NCBI GenBank assembly: GCA_033239125.1
Contig: BSWB01000008.1
Span: 17,080,001 to 17,144,000 of the forward strand
Length of the DNA stretch: 64,000 nucleotides
Origin: Fagopyrum homotropicum
Lineage: Eukaryota > Streptophyta > Magnoliopsida > Caryophyllales > Polygonaceae
Reading direction: 5' to 3'
The notes beneath the pieces were generated by a model. It saw only the letters and a program-made list of their open reading frames with translations, was not told the DNA's origin and searched no databases. Both the position numbers and the translations under genes were made by a program. Numbering within the stretch: the first letter of the stretch is position 1; each line of letters starts with the position of its first letter. Of this stretch, positions 1-10,561 are shown one piece after another.

Positions 1-11
1 AGTGGAGAAGG
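1..11 (-). pseudogene. LINE ORF2 fragment at left edge of window
   Basis: These 11 bases precede the Ath-1 5' LTR. Read on the minus strand and joined to the sequence that resumes at 25940, they continue the LINE ORF2 frame (…NNNLEMPF then SPL), which matches the usual short motif between the endonuclease and reverse transcriptase domains of plant L1 ORF2. Bases 7-11 (GAAGG) are the left copy of the Ath-1 target duplication; the right copy is 25940-25944. The rest of the LINE reverse transcriptase must lie left of the window. Confidence 0.6.
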
Positions 12-1672
12 TGATGACATGAATTATGACCTATTTTTAGGCATGTATTTATATAGATTTTCCCTTTATTTTGCATGCATAGACATACATTCATGGCATT
101 TATGGTTATATTCACCTACTTTGCAAGAATAGAGGTCTACACAGAGTTTTATTGCATTTGTAGGTAATTTGGAGAATTATGGAGCGAAATAGCATATTTA
201 AGGATTAAGCCTTGAAGCGGGAAAAAAAGGAGCAATAAAAGGAAGTTAGGACGCGCCAAAGTATCTTCTGATACCGTCTGACGCGGCCCAAAGTATTCTC
301 TGATACCGTCGGACGCGGCCCAAAGTATTCTCTGATACCGTCGGACGCGCCAAAGTATTTTCTGATACCTTATGACGCGGCCCAAAGTATCTTCTGATAC
401 CAACGATTTGACTTATTTTCAGCCCAAATATTTAAAGTTTTATCTTTAAAACCCTAGATAGATCCCTAGATAGATTGGAGAGCCTTCAACATTGAAGGGA
501 GGACATTGACAGCCCCGGGACTTGGAGTCAAATTCTCCAAAGGAAGATTAGAGGCCGCAGCGGGAAATCTTTACATGTTTGAGAGGAATTGAAGATTCTT
601 GGAAGGAGATTGAAGGACTCTTTGCCGGAAAGCTAATCTTGATTCTAGTTGTGAGATTTCTTTGTTCATTGAAATACTTGCTGTTTTTGAGCACGAATTT
701 GAGTTGTTAAGGAGATACATTGAGTTGTTTTGACAATTGTTTACAGATTTGAAGCTTATTGGAATTCTTTATTCAAGATTTGGCTTCTTTGCGATTTTTC
801 TCTTCATAATTAATTTGATTCGTTTTTGAAAATGGTTGGCTAAAACCTTTGTGATTCTGGGGAGAATAGTTGATGATTAAGGCTTAGATGATGATAGACT
901 GAACTCATTCAAACATTAGGACCCTGAGAGTTTAGATTTTAGTTTTGCGATAAACAGGAAAATCGGGCTGTTCTTGGGGAAAATCGACCGATTTTCTTAT
1001 GAACATGGCGATTTATTCTTCTGACGAACTTTAATTGAACCAATCTTTAATCAAAACTAATCCTTGCCTAAATCCCAACCTTGATTAACCTTTCTACCCT
1101 CTAATTGAATGTATGAAGGCACTTCAAACCTGTTTCTACATTTAATAGATTAAGATTTCAAGATTTGGGTAATAAAGAGACTCAACATCCTTTATTAAGA
1201 TTTTAATTGTGCTTGCTAATCTTTACTTTGGAGAGTCATATCCTGGAGTTTTAGATAGTTAGTTTGAACATAATTCTTGTCTTTAGATCTTTCTATATTG
1301 CAGCCTCAACAACCCTTATAGAGAGAATCTTTAGATTAGTCATATGGGTTTCGGAACTTCATCGTACGAATCCTACCTTTGAACATTTAATCTTGACAAT
1401 ATAAACTCTGTCCTACATCTATAGAAGTGTCTTGAATCGAAAGCCGAAATCAGATACTTGAATCCTTGGAATCATTTCCCTCTTTATCAATCACAAAAGC
1501 TTTTACACTTTCGCTAGATAATTGACTTTGCATTTATTCTCACCAAATCCCTGAGTTCGACTCTGGAATTCTTACCTCACTACAGCCGATCCGTACACTG
1601 CGGGTTCGCTTTGCTTTTGAGTTCTAGATATAAATATTAAGACTTTATTTGCACACACTTTTTGGGCGAACA
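12..1672 (+). repeat. Ath-1 5' LTR (1661 bp)
   Basis: Direct repeat of 24299-25939, TG…CA ends, followed by the primer-binding site. It contains a five-unit minisatellite (249-405) and one copy of the dispersed dyad AAATCGACCGATTT near 980. The 3' copy is 20 bp shorter, through replacement of a short segment around 850-875. It would supply promoter and polyadenylation signals for the element. No protein-coding frame is credible in it. Confidence 0.93.
249..405 (+). repeat. Five-unit ~31-bp minisatellite in Ath-1 LTR
   Basis: Five head-to-tail units of about 27-33 bp, each with the pattern GACGCG(GCC)CAAAGTAT followed by a short pyrimidine run and GATACC. Within each unit GTAT…ATAC can pair; the first and last units give a perfect GTATC-TTCT-GATAC stem-loop. 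The array is repeated in the 3' LTR at about 24537-24692 with a few substitutions. Its place in the upstream part of the LTR suggests a regulatory array, but that is inference. Confidence 0.85.
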
Positions 1673-1678
1673 AGTTTT

Positions 1679-1696
1679 TGGCGCCGTTGCCGGGGA
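1679..1696 (+). promoter_or_regulatory. Ath-1 primer-binding site (tRNA-Asp type)
   Basis: TGGCGCCGTTGCCGGGGA lies six bases after the 5' LTR end. The same 18 bases follow the LTRs of Ath-2 (34089-34106) and Ath-3 (45250-45267, complement). This is the usual minus-strand primer site of Athila elements. Confidence 0.9.
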
Positions 1697-1799
1697 TTTG
1701 GTCTAGACCAAATTCGGTTTTTGGTTGTCTAGCTTGAGAGCTCTTGCTCTTGTGATTTGATTTGTCTACTTGAGTGATCTTTGCAGGTTTTTTAGGTAT

Positions 1800-4700
1800 A
1801 TGCGAAAGACTAGATCCACTAAAGATCTAGTTCCTTTCGATCCCGAATTGGAGAGAACTTTGAGAAGAAAGTTGAAAGAAAAGAAAATGGCTGAAAACGA
1901 TGAGAGAAACTACCAGGCTGAACTGAACGAAGCTCAACGCCAACTCCAGTTGAGTGAGAAAGCACGAAAAGAAGCTGAAATAAGTCATCAATTTCATATT
2001 GATGAACTAAGAGCTATGATGTTGGACATGAAGTTGGAGTTGAACGAATCCAGGAAGAAGAAGAAAGTCAAGACACCAACTAAATCCATTCGAAATGACT
2101 CATCCGATGATGAAGAGATAGATCCGGACATGCCGGAACTTGAGGAGATTGATCCATCACTTCGTCCTATTCGAAACACCCCAACACCAAGGGTTGTCCC
2201 TCGCCTCCCAACTAGGAACGTGAGAGCTGTTAATAACGATGATAGACCCCGAACTTTGGGGCAACGGATGGACCCAATTCAGCAACCACGCCGTCTAGGT
2301 GTGGATTTCGGAGCTGAAGACATCCAAGAGTTTAGCTTCTCACCACAAGTCATCACCATGGTTCGCCAAAGTCAATATGGCGGAGCTAGTACTGAATCTC
2401 CACACCAACACTTGCAGAATTTTGAGATTCTCATGGAGACTATGAAGCCGAAGAAGGCAATTACAAGCAATTACAAGATCAAGCCGTTCTTCTTCTCTTT
2501 GAAGGACAAAGCTCTAGTTTGGTACCAAACACTTCCAGCTGCGAAGTTAGCTACATGGGAGGAATTGTCTTCGGAATTCTTCACCAAATTCTTTCCGCCA
2601 TCCAAAACGGCGGAATTGAGAGGTAAAATAAATGCTTTTTCTATGAAACCTAATGAAAGCTTGTTTCAATCTTGGGAAAGGTTTCAAGATCTATTGTTGG
2701 ATTGCCCACACCATGGCATTTCCAAGCTGGAACTGTTGGAGATCTACTACAAAGGATTGGATGTGGAAACACAATTCAACCTTCAATCTCTCTCTTGTGG
2801 CACATTCATGGACATGAGAGAGGATGATGCTTGGGACTTCATTGAGAAGCAAGCCCAAGTGATTGAGAAGTATTCCCACCGGAAGGTGGACTCAAATAGC
2901 CGGAATCAAGGCGATTCGGGAGCCAAGTTGAATCAAGCCGCTCAAACACAAATATTCTCCCTCAAAGATGACATCAAAAAATTGAGGGAAGTGCTCAAAA
3001 CGAGTCTTCAAAAGACTAAGGAGCAAGAAGTCAACTACATGGGGCGGGACAACAATCAAAGGAATGATAACTGGAATTCCAATTGGAACAACAACAACAA
3101 TAGCAACCGGAATTCCAATTGGAACAACAACAACAATAGAAACTCCAATAATAACAATTGGAGGTCAAATCAGCAAAATCCAGGTAATCCTTACTCTCAT
3201 GCTGAAAAGGCTCTAACACCTCCATCTTCTTCTACTCCTCCAACAAGCCAGGGACAATCAAGCGGATCAAACAAACCTGATCCCATGCTAGAGACGATCC
3301 TAGGCAAGCTACAAGGATTGGAGAGTTACATAACTTCGGTTGACAAAGCTCACAAAGCTTTAGAAAACCAAGTATTCAACAAAGCCGGAGAAGTTCCAAG
3401 AGATCAAGGGAAGCTTCCCGGAAAGACGGAAGATAACCCAAAGGGAAGGGTTATGGCAATAACTACTAGGAGTGGCAAAACGACTACCGATCCTCAACCT
3501 AAAGTAGTTGATACCACCGCAAAAGAAGGAGAGGCAAAAGAGAAGGAAGAAGTCTATGTTCCTCCTCCCGCTTACAAACCACCTCTACCTTTTCCTCAAT
3601 CTAGAGCGCGTGCACGCCTAGATAAACATTTTGGTAAGTTTGTTGAACTTATGAGTAAGCTACATATTAACATACCTTTTATGGATGCAATTTTAGGTAT
3701 GCCAGCTTACGGGAAATTCCTCAAGGAGATCCTCTCTAACAAGAGGAAATTGGAAGATATAGGAGAAGTCGAGATGAGTATGGAGTCATCCGAACTCATC
3801 AAGACTATGACAGAGAACATGCCACCCAAGCTCCGTGATCCAGGATCTTTTTGCATACCCATCACTTTGGGAGAAGCTACCTATGATGCTCTTTGTGACC
3901 TTGGAGCGAGTGTGAGTATCATACCCCTTGCTCTATGCAAAGCAGTTGGTCTAGGAGAGCCTAGACCGGTGAAGATCACACTCTACATGGCTGATCGTTC
4001 CACTACTAAGCCGGTGGGGATATTAGAAGACATTCCGGTAAAGCTCGGTAAGTTTTACATCCCCATAGACTTTGTCGTTCTTGACATACCTGCAGATTAT
4101 CTGGTTCCCATCATTCTTGGGAGACCATTCCTTGCCACATCCGGATGCATGGTAGATTGCAAGAACGGCCAGCTCTCCTTCCATATTGGTGAAGAAAAGA
4201 TAGAATTCATACTCTCTTCCTTAATCAAGGAGCCAGCCTTGAAAGACGATGCTTTTGAAATTATTGATGAAGAAGAGTCTAGAGAGGTAGTAAGTTCGAT
4301 CTTGATGAAAGACCCTCTTCAAAAGGTTCTTAGCATGAGCATCATGGAGGAAGGAGTGGAACATGACTGCAATGAGGATGTGAAAGCATTAAATGATGTG
4401 GAGGAAGAACTAGGAGCAAGAATTGAAGAACTAGAGTGGGCTCCGGAAACTGTGAAGAAAATCGACCTGCCTGAAATAAATCGACCGATTCATGAAAAGG
4501 CAATCCGATTTTTTACAACAGAAACAAAAATCGACCCGACTGAACTAAATCGTCCGATTTATGAAGAGGCAACCCGATCTTTTTTGACAGAAAGAAAAAT
4601 CGTACCTCAAATCGACCGATTTATTTCAGGGGAGGTCGATCCAGAGGGAAATTTTCTGGATTCTCCAAACGTCTCCGCAGCCACACTCGAATCTAATGAT

Positions 4701-6692
4701 GCCGTACCCCCATCTCTAGAGGCCTCTCCTACAACATTCGAAGGCCAAGATTCATCATCAATCAAGGTACCCCCGTCGTTAGAATTGAAGCCACTTCCCA
4801 CGCATTTAAGGTACGCATTTCTTGGCACTAATTCCACATATCCGGTCATTGTCAATGCGAATTTGAATGAAACTGAATTAGAGAAACTTATGCATGTTTT
4901 GAAGCAACATAGGAGAGCATTAGGTTACACCATTGATGATTTAGTAGGAATAAAGCCTTCTCTATGCATGCACAAAATTTTAATGGAAGAGGATTACAAA
5001 CCTTCACGCCAACCTCAAAGACGGTTAAACCCGGCAATGAAAGAGGTCGTGAAGAAAGAAATCCTTAAGCTACTTGATGCAGGTATCATCTTCCCTATTT
5101 CTGATAGCAAATGGGTGAGTCCAATACAAGTAGTACCCAAGAAAGGAGGCATTACCGTTGTTGCCAACAAGAACAACGAACTTATCCCAACACGGACAGT
5201 TACGGGGTGGCGAATGTGTATCGACTACCGCAAACTGAACGTGGCTACAAGGAAGGACCACTTCCCCCTTCCTTTTATCGATCAAATGTTGGAAAGGTTA
5301 GCCCAACATTCTTACTTTTGTTATCTAGATGGATATAGCGGTTTCTTTCAGATTCCAATTCATCCGGATGATCAAGAGAAGAGGACTTTTACGTGCCCAT
5401 GGGGTACGTTTGCTTATAGAAGAATGCCATTCGGCTTATGCAACGCTCCAGCCACCTTCCAAAGGTGTATGATGGCAATCTTCTCCGAATATGTAGAGAA
5501 TATCATGGAAGTCTTCATGGACGATTTTTCGGTATATGGTTCTTCTTTCGATAACTGTCTCTATAACCTTTCACTAGTTCTTAAGAGATGTGAGGACACT
5601 AACTTAGTCTTAAACTGGGAAAGGTGTCATTTCATGGTAACCGAAGGGATTGTGTTAGGTCATCTAGTATCACAAAGGGGAATAGAAGTTGATAGAGCGA
5701 AAATAGAAACCATTGAGAAGTTACCTCCCCCTTCTTCGGTAAAAGGAATTAGAAGTTTCTTAGGACATGCAGGCTTCTATAGGAGATTCATAAAAGATTT
5801 TTCTAAGATTTCAAAACCCTTGACTAATCTTTTGATGAAGGATGCAACTTTCGAATTTTCGAAGGATTGTCTAGATGCTTTTTGCAGGATCAAAGAAGCT
5901 TTGATTTCAGCACCAATCATTCAACCACCCGATTGGACTCTTCCATTCGAGGTCATGTGCGACGCAAGCGACGTTGCCATAGGAGCAGTTCTTGGACAGA
6001 AGAAAGATGGTCGCACTCATGCCATCTACTACGCTAGCAAAACGCTAGATGAAGCTCAATATAATTATGCAACTACGGAAAAGGAACTTTTAGCCGTAGT
6101 ATACGCTTTTGAGAAATTTCGTTCCTATCTTGTAGGTGCGAAGGTGATAGTCTATACGGACCATTCCACAATCCGATACCTCTTCACGAAGAAGGATGCG
6201 AAGCCAAGGCTTCTAAGGTGGATCCTACTCTTACAAGAGTTCGATTTAGAGATTAGAGATAAGAAAGGATCGGAAAACTCAGTTGCCGATCATCTTAGTC
6301 GTCTCCCACAACCCACCGGCGAGACGGACGAGCTTCCTATAGACGACTCGTTCCCTGACGAGCAGCTACACGAGATTGAAGAGTGTCTTCAACACATCTC
6401 AAAAGGTAATGATCCATGGTTCGCTGACATTGTGAATTACCTTGTTTGTCAGGAGATCCCACCCGGACTTTCATATGCTCAAAAGAAGAAATTCTTTAGT
6501 GACGTCCGGCAATTCTATTGGAACGAACCTCTTCTATTCAAAAGAGGTCCCGATGGCATTTACAGAAGATGCATCCCCGAAGATGAGATAGATAGTGTCA
6601 TCCGCCATTGCCATTCTCTACCATGTGGCGGACATGCTAGTTCCCACAATGTAACACCCCAAATTCTCGGAACTCGGGGAGCTACTGGTTAG
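1800..6692 (+). CDS. Ath-1 gag-pol polyprotein, cut off in the integrase zinc finger
   Basis: One open frame encodes gag, protease, reverse transcriptase, RNase H and the start of integrase. The frame opens upstream at 1770 with TTG; the first ATG is at 1800 (MRKTRSTKDL), which fits the gag starts of Ath-2 and Ath-3. Numbering residues from 1770: capsid-like domain about 235-330 (FFSLKDKALVWYQ, LDCPHHG); Asn-rich linker about 425-480 with a 42-bp tandem duplication at DNA level and no zinc knuckle visible; protease DLGAS at 710; RT with FMDD at about 1249; RNase H with CDASD, EKELLAVV and YTDH; integrase HHCC zinc finger started (RHCH, GGH). Element sequence stops at 6649, and the last ~14 residues are read from the inserted LARD-1 LTR. 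The C-terminal part resumes at 20785. The frame itself has no stop or frameshift, so it was probably functional until the insertion. Confidence 0.92.
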   Translation: MRKTRSTKDLVPFDPELERTLRRKLKEKKMAENDERNYQAELNEAQRQLQLSEKARKEAEISHQFHIDELRAMMLDMKLELNESRKKKKVKTPTKSIRNDSSDDEEIDPDMPELEEIDPSLRPIRNTPTPRVVPRLPTRNVRAVNNDDRPRTLGQRMDPIQQPRRLGVDFGAEDIQEFSFSPQVITMVRQSQYGGASTESPHQHLQNFEILMETMKPKKAITSNYKIKPFFFSLKDKALVWYQTLPAAKLATWEELSSEFFTKFFPPSKTAELRGKINAFSMKPNESLFQSWERFQDLLLDCPHHGISKLELLEIYYKGLDVETQFNLQSLSCGTFMDMREDDAWDFIEKQAQVIEKYSHRKVDSNSRNQGDSGAKLNQAAQTQIFSLKDDIKKLREVLKTSLQKTKEQEVNYMGRDNNQRNDNWNSNWNNNNNSNRNSNWNNNNNRNSNNNNWRSNQQNPGNPYSHAEKALTPPSSSTPPTSQGQSSGSNKPDPMLETILGKLQGLESYITSVDKAHKALENQVFNKAGEVPRDQGKLPGKTEDNPKGRVMAITTRSGKTTTDPQPKVVDTTAKEGEAKEKEEVYVPPPAYKPPLPFPQSRARARLDKHFGKFVELMSKLHINIPFMDAILGMPAYGKFLKEILSNKRKLEDIGEVEMSMESSELIKTMTENMPPKLRDPGSFCIPITLGEATYDALCDLGASVSIIPLALCKAVGLGEPRPVKITLYMADRSTTKPVGILEDIPVKLGKFYIPIDFVVLDIPADYLVPIILGRPFLATSGCMVDCKNGQLSFHIGEEKIEFILSSLIKEPALKDDAFEIIDEEESREVVSSILMKDPLQKVLSMSIMEEGVEHDCNEDVKALNDVEEELGARIEELEWAPETVKKIDLPEINRPIHEKAIRFFTTETKIDPTELNRPIYEEATRSFLTERKIVPQIDRFISGEVDPEGNFLDSPNVSAATLESNDAVPPSLEASPTTFEGQDSSSIKVPPSLELKPLPTHLRYAFLGTNSTYPVIVNANLNETELEKLMHVLKQHRRALGYTIDDLVGIKPSLCMHKILMEEDYKPSRQPQRRLNPAMKEVVKKEILKLLDAGIIFPISDSKWVSPIQVVPKKGGITVVANKNNELIPTRTVTGWRMCIDYRKLNVATRKDHFPLPFIDQMLERLAQHSYFCYLDGYSGFFQIPIHPDDQEKRTFTCPWGTFAYRRMPFGLCNAPATFQRCMMAIFSEYVENIMEVFMDDFSVYGSSFDNCLYNLSLVLKRCEDTNLVLNWERCHFMVTEGIVLGHLVSQRGIEVDRAKIETIEKLPPPSSVKGIRSFLGHAGFYRRFIKDFSKISKPLTNLLMKDATFEFSKDCLDAFCRIKEALISAPIIQPPDWTLPFEVMCDASDVAIGAVLGQKKDGRTHAIYYASKTLDEAQYNYATTEKELLAVVYAFEKFRSYLVGAKVIVYTDHSTIRYLFTKKDAKPRLLRWILLLQEFDLEIRDKKGSENSVADHLSRLPQPTGETDELPIDDSFPDEQLHEIEECLQHISKGNDPWFADIVNYLVCQEIPPGLSYAQKKKFFSDVRQFYWNEPLLFKRGPDGIYRRCIPEDEIDSVIRHCHSLPCGGHASSHNVTPQILGTRGATG

Positions 6693-9600
6693 GACCTCAC
6701 AATGGGTCCCGACCTTGGTTTAACAACAACATTACTTGGATCTTACAACAAGGCACAACTGTATTTAAAACAATTTCTAAAACATAATATTTTTAATGGT
6801 ATAAACGTACACATGTGACAACCTTACAAACATATATAAAGATACATAACATGCATGACGTATGGAAGACTCCCCCGTCCCCATCTAATGAGTACGTGGA
6901 CCCGGCTGACCATCCGTTCCGGATCTCTCTGCAACTGTCTATCTCTACAGATCTACAACACGGATAAACCGTTAGCTAACTATCCAAATATAAGCAAAAA
7001 TGATAACAGCACAAACACAAGCAGAAACAAAATAAACAAACATCATGCTGGCACTCAACCGTTTATTATCTATTATTTAAATGATTCACATTATTCAATT
7101 TAAGTTGTGGCACGAGAATTATTATTAGTTCTCGCCTCCGTTCCTTATCCAACTGGTGTAGGTCTAGCTGACTTCCACTGGTAGCATCACTACAAACCAC
7201 GTATGGACTAGTCCCGAAAGAAACCCCCAGTGCCCGCAAGCTACTGAGCAGAATGCCACCGCCCGTTACTCTTAGGCCAAAATATAGGTCGGTAATTATA
7301 CATCACAACCTATCTCCATAAACATTTCAATCACACACCACCATCATCATTTATACTCATATTTAGAAGTCAGCTAAGTAAGCCCAAAGGACTTACCTGA
7401 TATAAAGCTCGACTCTCTGTAAACCAACTCGCTCTGTAAACTGTAGCAACTCAGTTGCCTGTCAAAGGAGATAAGTGCATTAGCACACTCCTACGTAGTT
7501 AGAAGTCTAAGACTTCTAAAATAGAATAATATATTAAGACATAACTAGTTGCAGTATTAATTTAGGGTAAAATGACCATTTTACCCTTGGTCCCGAAATT
7601 CCCGAAAATTCTAAAATTCATGTCTAAACTCCTATTTGAGATTCTAAAATCATATTCTAACTCCCAAAGTTTCATTGGGTTCCAAGCTGACATTTTTCCT
7701 ATGTTACTATTTTCCGGGAAATCGTACATGTCTAACTTCGATTCCAAATATAAAATTCGTAACCGCTTATAAAAATTCCGACTTAAATCCCTAGATTATC
7801 TATGATGTCCTATCTAACTTTAGGAGAAAGAGTTTCTCCAAACTGTTCATTCAACAGTTTTATAAAAATTCCTAAAGTTGACTACTCCCTTTACAATTTC
7901 TATACTTAGCCAAAATCTGAGTACACTTTGAAAAATCATAACTCCTAAACCACTCACTGGATTTATCCCAAATTTTGATATGTTCTACTATAAAATCTTA
8001 CCTATAAGATATCCAAAATTCAGCCGGAAAGGATATCAAGAGCTTATTCAACATCATCTCACAAAACAGCATCACTTGCTGTTTTCCCCCAACACTCAGC
8101 ACATATATAAAAACGTCAACTTTGAAACACAATAACTCTCGAACCGTAACTCCGATTCTTCCCAAATTTTAATATGATCTACAACAAGATGTCAAATATA
8201 TCATATCAAAAAATTCAAGCCTAACAGAGATCAAAAGCCTATTCAAAATTATCTCACAAAACAGCATCCCATGCTGTTTTGCTCAACTCAGCACATTTAT
8301 AATACGGGACTTTGAAACCTCATATCTCTCAAACCATAACATGGATTCCTCTGAAATTTTAGTATGATCTACTATACTATATCAACTATAACTTGTCCGA
8401 AATTCAAGTCTAACAGAAGTCAATAACCCCTCCAAATTTATTCTACAAAACTGCATCTCAAGCAAATTTCCTCAAACTCAGCACACTTAGAAAACTGCAT
8501 GAGAAGCCAACTTGATAAACTCATATCTCCTAAACTATAACTCAGAATTGGCTCAAATTTCAGTATGTTCTACACTGCAATACCGACAACAACATATCCA
8601 AAAATCAGCAAGAAAGGAGGTATCTAACATACCCAAATCTGGACCCAAAGATGACTGTTCGTCACTTCATGAAAATTCAGAAAACTGCATGAATCCTTAC
8701 TGCTCATCTATGGCTCATCTGGTAGGCTTAGGACACATCAAAGGGCACTCGTTAGGCATGTATTACCTGGACAGAAGTGCACTGGAGAGAGCGGTATAAG
8801 CTTACCCGATTCGGAGACTCGAAGGTATGAAAGACGAAGGCCCGAAAGTTGCTGTTGCTTGCTAAACCTGTGCCAGCCTGGACGTGCAGAAGGCTTGCCA
8901 TCCTGCTGCTTGTGGTGCGTCCTTCGTCTGCTGTGAGAGGACAAGGGAGGGCTTGCTGGGCGAGATGCAGAAGGCGGCGACAGGCGTGCTTTGTGTGAGA
9001 TGCATAAGGCGGCCGCCTGATTGATCTGTGTGAGGGATCTTTCGATGGAGTCATCTGCTGAGGCTCTGTACGTCAACGCAGAAGGGAAAGGGGGAAAGAT
9101 CTCGCATGAATCTGGATGGAAACACGGCTGTGGCTACACAAGGCAAGTAGGATTGATTGCTGCGTGATCTTAGGAGCGGTTACAGCTGCAGATTTGGCTC
9201 CTCTTCACTTCAGCGTTTCATTACGTGGGCAGCTCCCTACACAGCTGGGCTGGTGCTTGCTGTCTTCCTGGGCTGGTGCACCTCTCGTTGGGCTTCTGTA
9301 GTAGGCGGCATCAGGAGGAGAAAGGAGGCCAGGCGGCCCAAAACAAGGTAAGGGTGTTGTGAGGTATGGGCTGTAACAAAGCTGCGGACAAGGGAAGAGT
9401 GGGCTGGACAAGGTAATAATAAGAATCACAATGGGCTGAAAACAAGGTAAGAATAAGAGTGGGTTGATGTTGTCAAGTTCTTGTCACAACCTTGTCAAAA
9501 CGTGTCATGGCTTCGTCAAGCCCATGCATGACCTTGTCATGATCTCGTCATGGTCTCGTCAAACTTCGTCATGGTCTCGTCTTGATCTTGTCAAAAGGAC

Positions 9601-9952
9601 GTCATGACTTTGTCAAGGACAAGTCATGTTATAAACTAGAGTTTGATAGATTAGGGTTTAATATCAAAATCTATCATTTTATGTGAAATAAATTCTACAT
9701 AAAATGATAAATAATTATAAGAATTAGGATTTGATATAATTCTATCATTTATGTGAATTAAATTCTACATAAAATGATAAGTAATTATAGGAATTAGAGG
9801 TTGATATAATTTTATCATTTTATGTGAAATAGCTTCTACATAAAATGATAAAATTTGTGAAAAAGAATTGCTAGATAGAATGGAAAACCGTCAACGGCTC
9901 AAAGTCCGATTTGATTCGGAATTAAACGGAAATAAAAATTCCGGATATTACA
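6650..9952 (-). repeat. LARD-1 LTR copy A, complete, reverse orientation (3303 bp)
   Basis: On the minus strand this begins TGTAATATCCGG and ends GGGTGTTACA; on the plus strand it reads TGTAACACCCC…GGATATTACA. It abuts Athila pol at CACAA (6645-6649). It is an almost perfect inverted copy of 14528-17830, with exactly the same length. It carries, in reverse, a four-unit degenerate repeat (7915-8650), an 11-bp-period GTCA array (9470-9628), three AT-rich hairpins (9660-9862) and two conserved stem-loops (7500-7518 and 7374-7398). The short ORFs in it are not conserved proteins that I can recognise. Confidence 0.9.
7915..8650 (-). repeat. Four-unit degenerate tandem repeat (~190 bp period) in LARD-1 LTR
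   Basis: Four related blocks begin near 7925, 8115, 8300 and 8505. Each holds a phrase like TTTGAAA-cATAACTCTC-AAACC, then CAAATTTTGATATG-TCTAC, then ATATC-AAAATTCA. Two of them also carry the hairpin AACAGCAT…ATGCTGTT (perfect around 8262-8280, imperfect around 8072-8093). The inverted equivalent is 15830-16565. The units differ by 25-40% by eye, so this is an old amplification inside the LTR. Confidence 0.7.
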
Positions 9953-9954
9953 TC

Positions 9955-10561
9955 GCATTCTGCTCAGTAGCTTGCGGGCACTGGGGGTTTCTTTCGGGAC
10001 TAGTCCATACGTGGTTTGTAGTGATGCTACCAGTGGAAGTCAGCTAGACCTACACCAGTTGGATAAGGAACGGAGGCGAGAACTAATAATAATTCTCGTG
10101 CCACAACTTAAATTGAATAATGTGAATCATTTAAATAATAGATAATAAACGGTTGAGTGCCAGCATGATGTTTGTTTATTTTGTTTCTTCTTGTGTTTGT
10201 GCTGTTATCATTTTTGCTTATATTTGGATAGTTAGCTAACGGTTTATCCGTGTTGTAGATCTGTAGAGATAGACAGTTGCAGAGAGATCCGGAATGGATG
10301 GTCAGCCGGGTCCACGTACTCATTAGATGGGGACGGGGGAGTCTTCCATACGTCATGCATGTTATGTATCTTTATATATGTTTGTAAGGCTGTCACATGT
10401 GTACGTTTATACCATTAAAAATATTATGTTTTAGAAATTGTTTTAAATACAGTTGTGCCTTGTTGTAAGATCCAAGTAATGTTGTTGTTAAACCAAGGTC
10501 GGGACCCATTGTGAGGTCCTAACCAGTAGCTCCCCGAGTTCCGAGAATTTGGGGTGTTACA
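9955..10561 (+). repeat. LARD-1 LTR copy B, 3' 607 bp only, forward orientation
   Basis: Matches 17224-17830 over the same 607 bp length and ends GGGTGTTACA directly before a tRNA-Met primer site, so it is the truncated 5' LTR of the internal region that follows. Its left end joins the inverted LTR copy A with only the two bases TC between them. Those two bases are also what precedes the LTR on the internal side of copy C when read in reverse. Confidence 0.85.

Noticed and set aside
249..405. CRISPR-like array of short repeats
   Set aside because: Units are contiguous ~31-bp repeats without unique spacers, lie in both LTRs of a plant retrotransposon, and no cas genes exist here.
1679..1696. 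tRNA gene at the primer-binding sites
   Set aside because: Only the 18 bases complementary to the tRNA 3' end are present; no cloverleaf sequence around them.
8738..9076. 112- and 100-codon frames in the LARD-1 LTR (also 15404-15742)
   Set aside because: Overlapping frames of low complexity in LTR sequence; both copies belong to the inverted LTR pair, so conservation is not independent.
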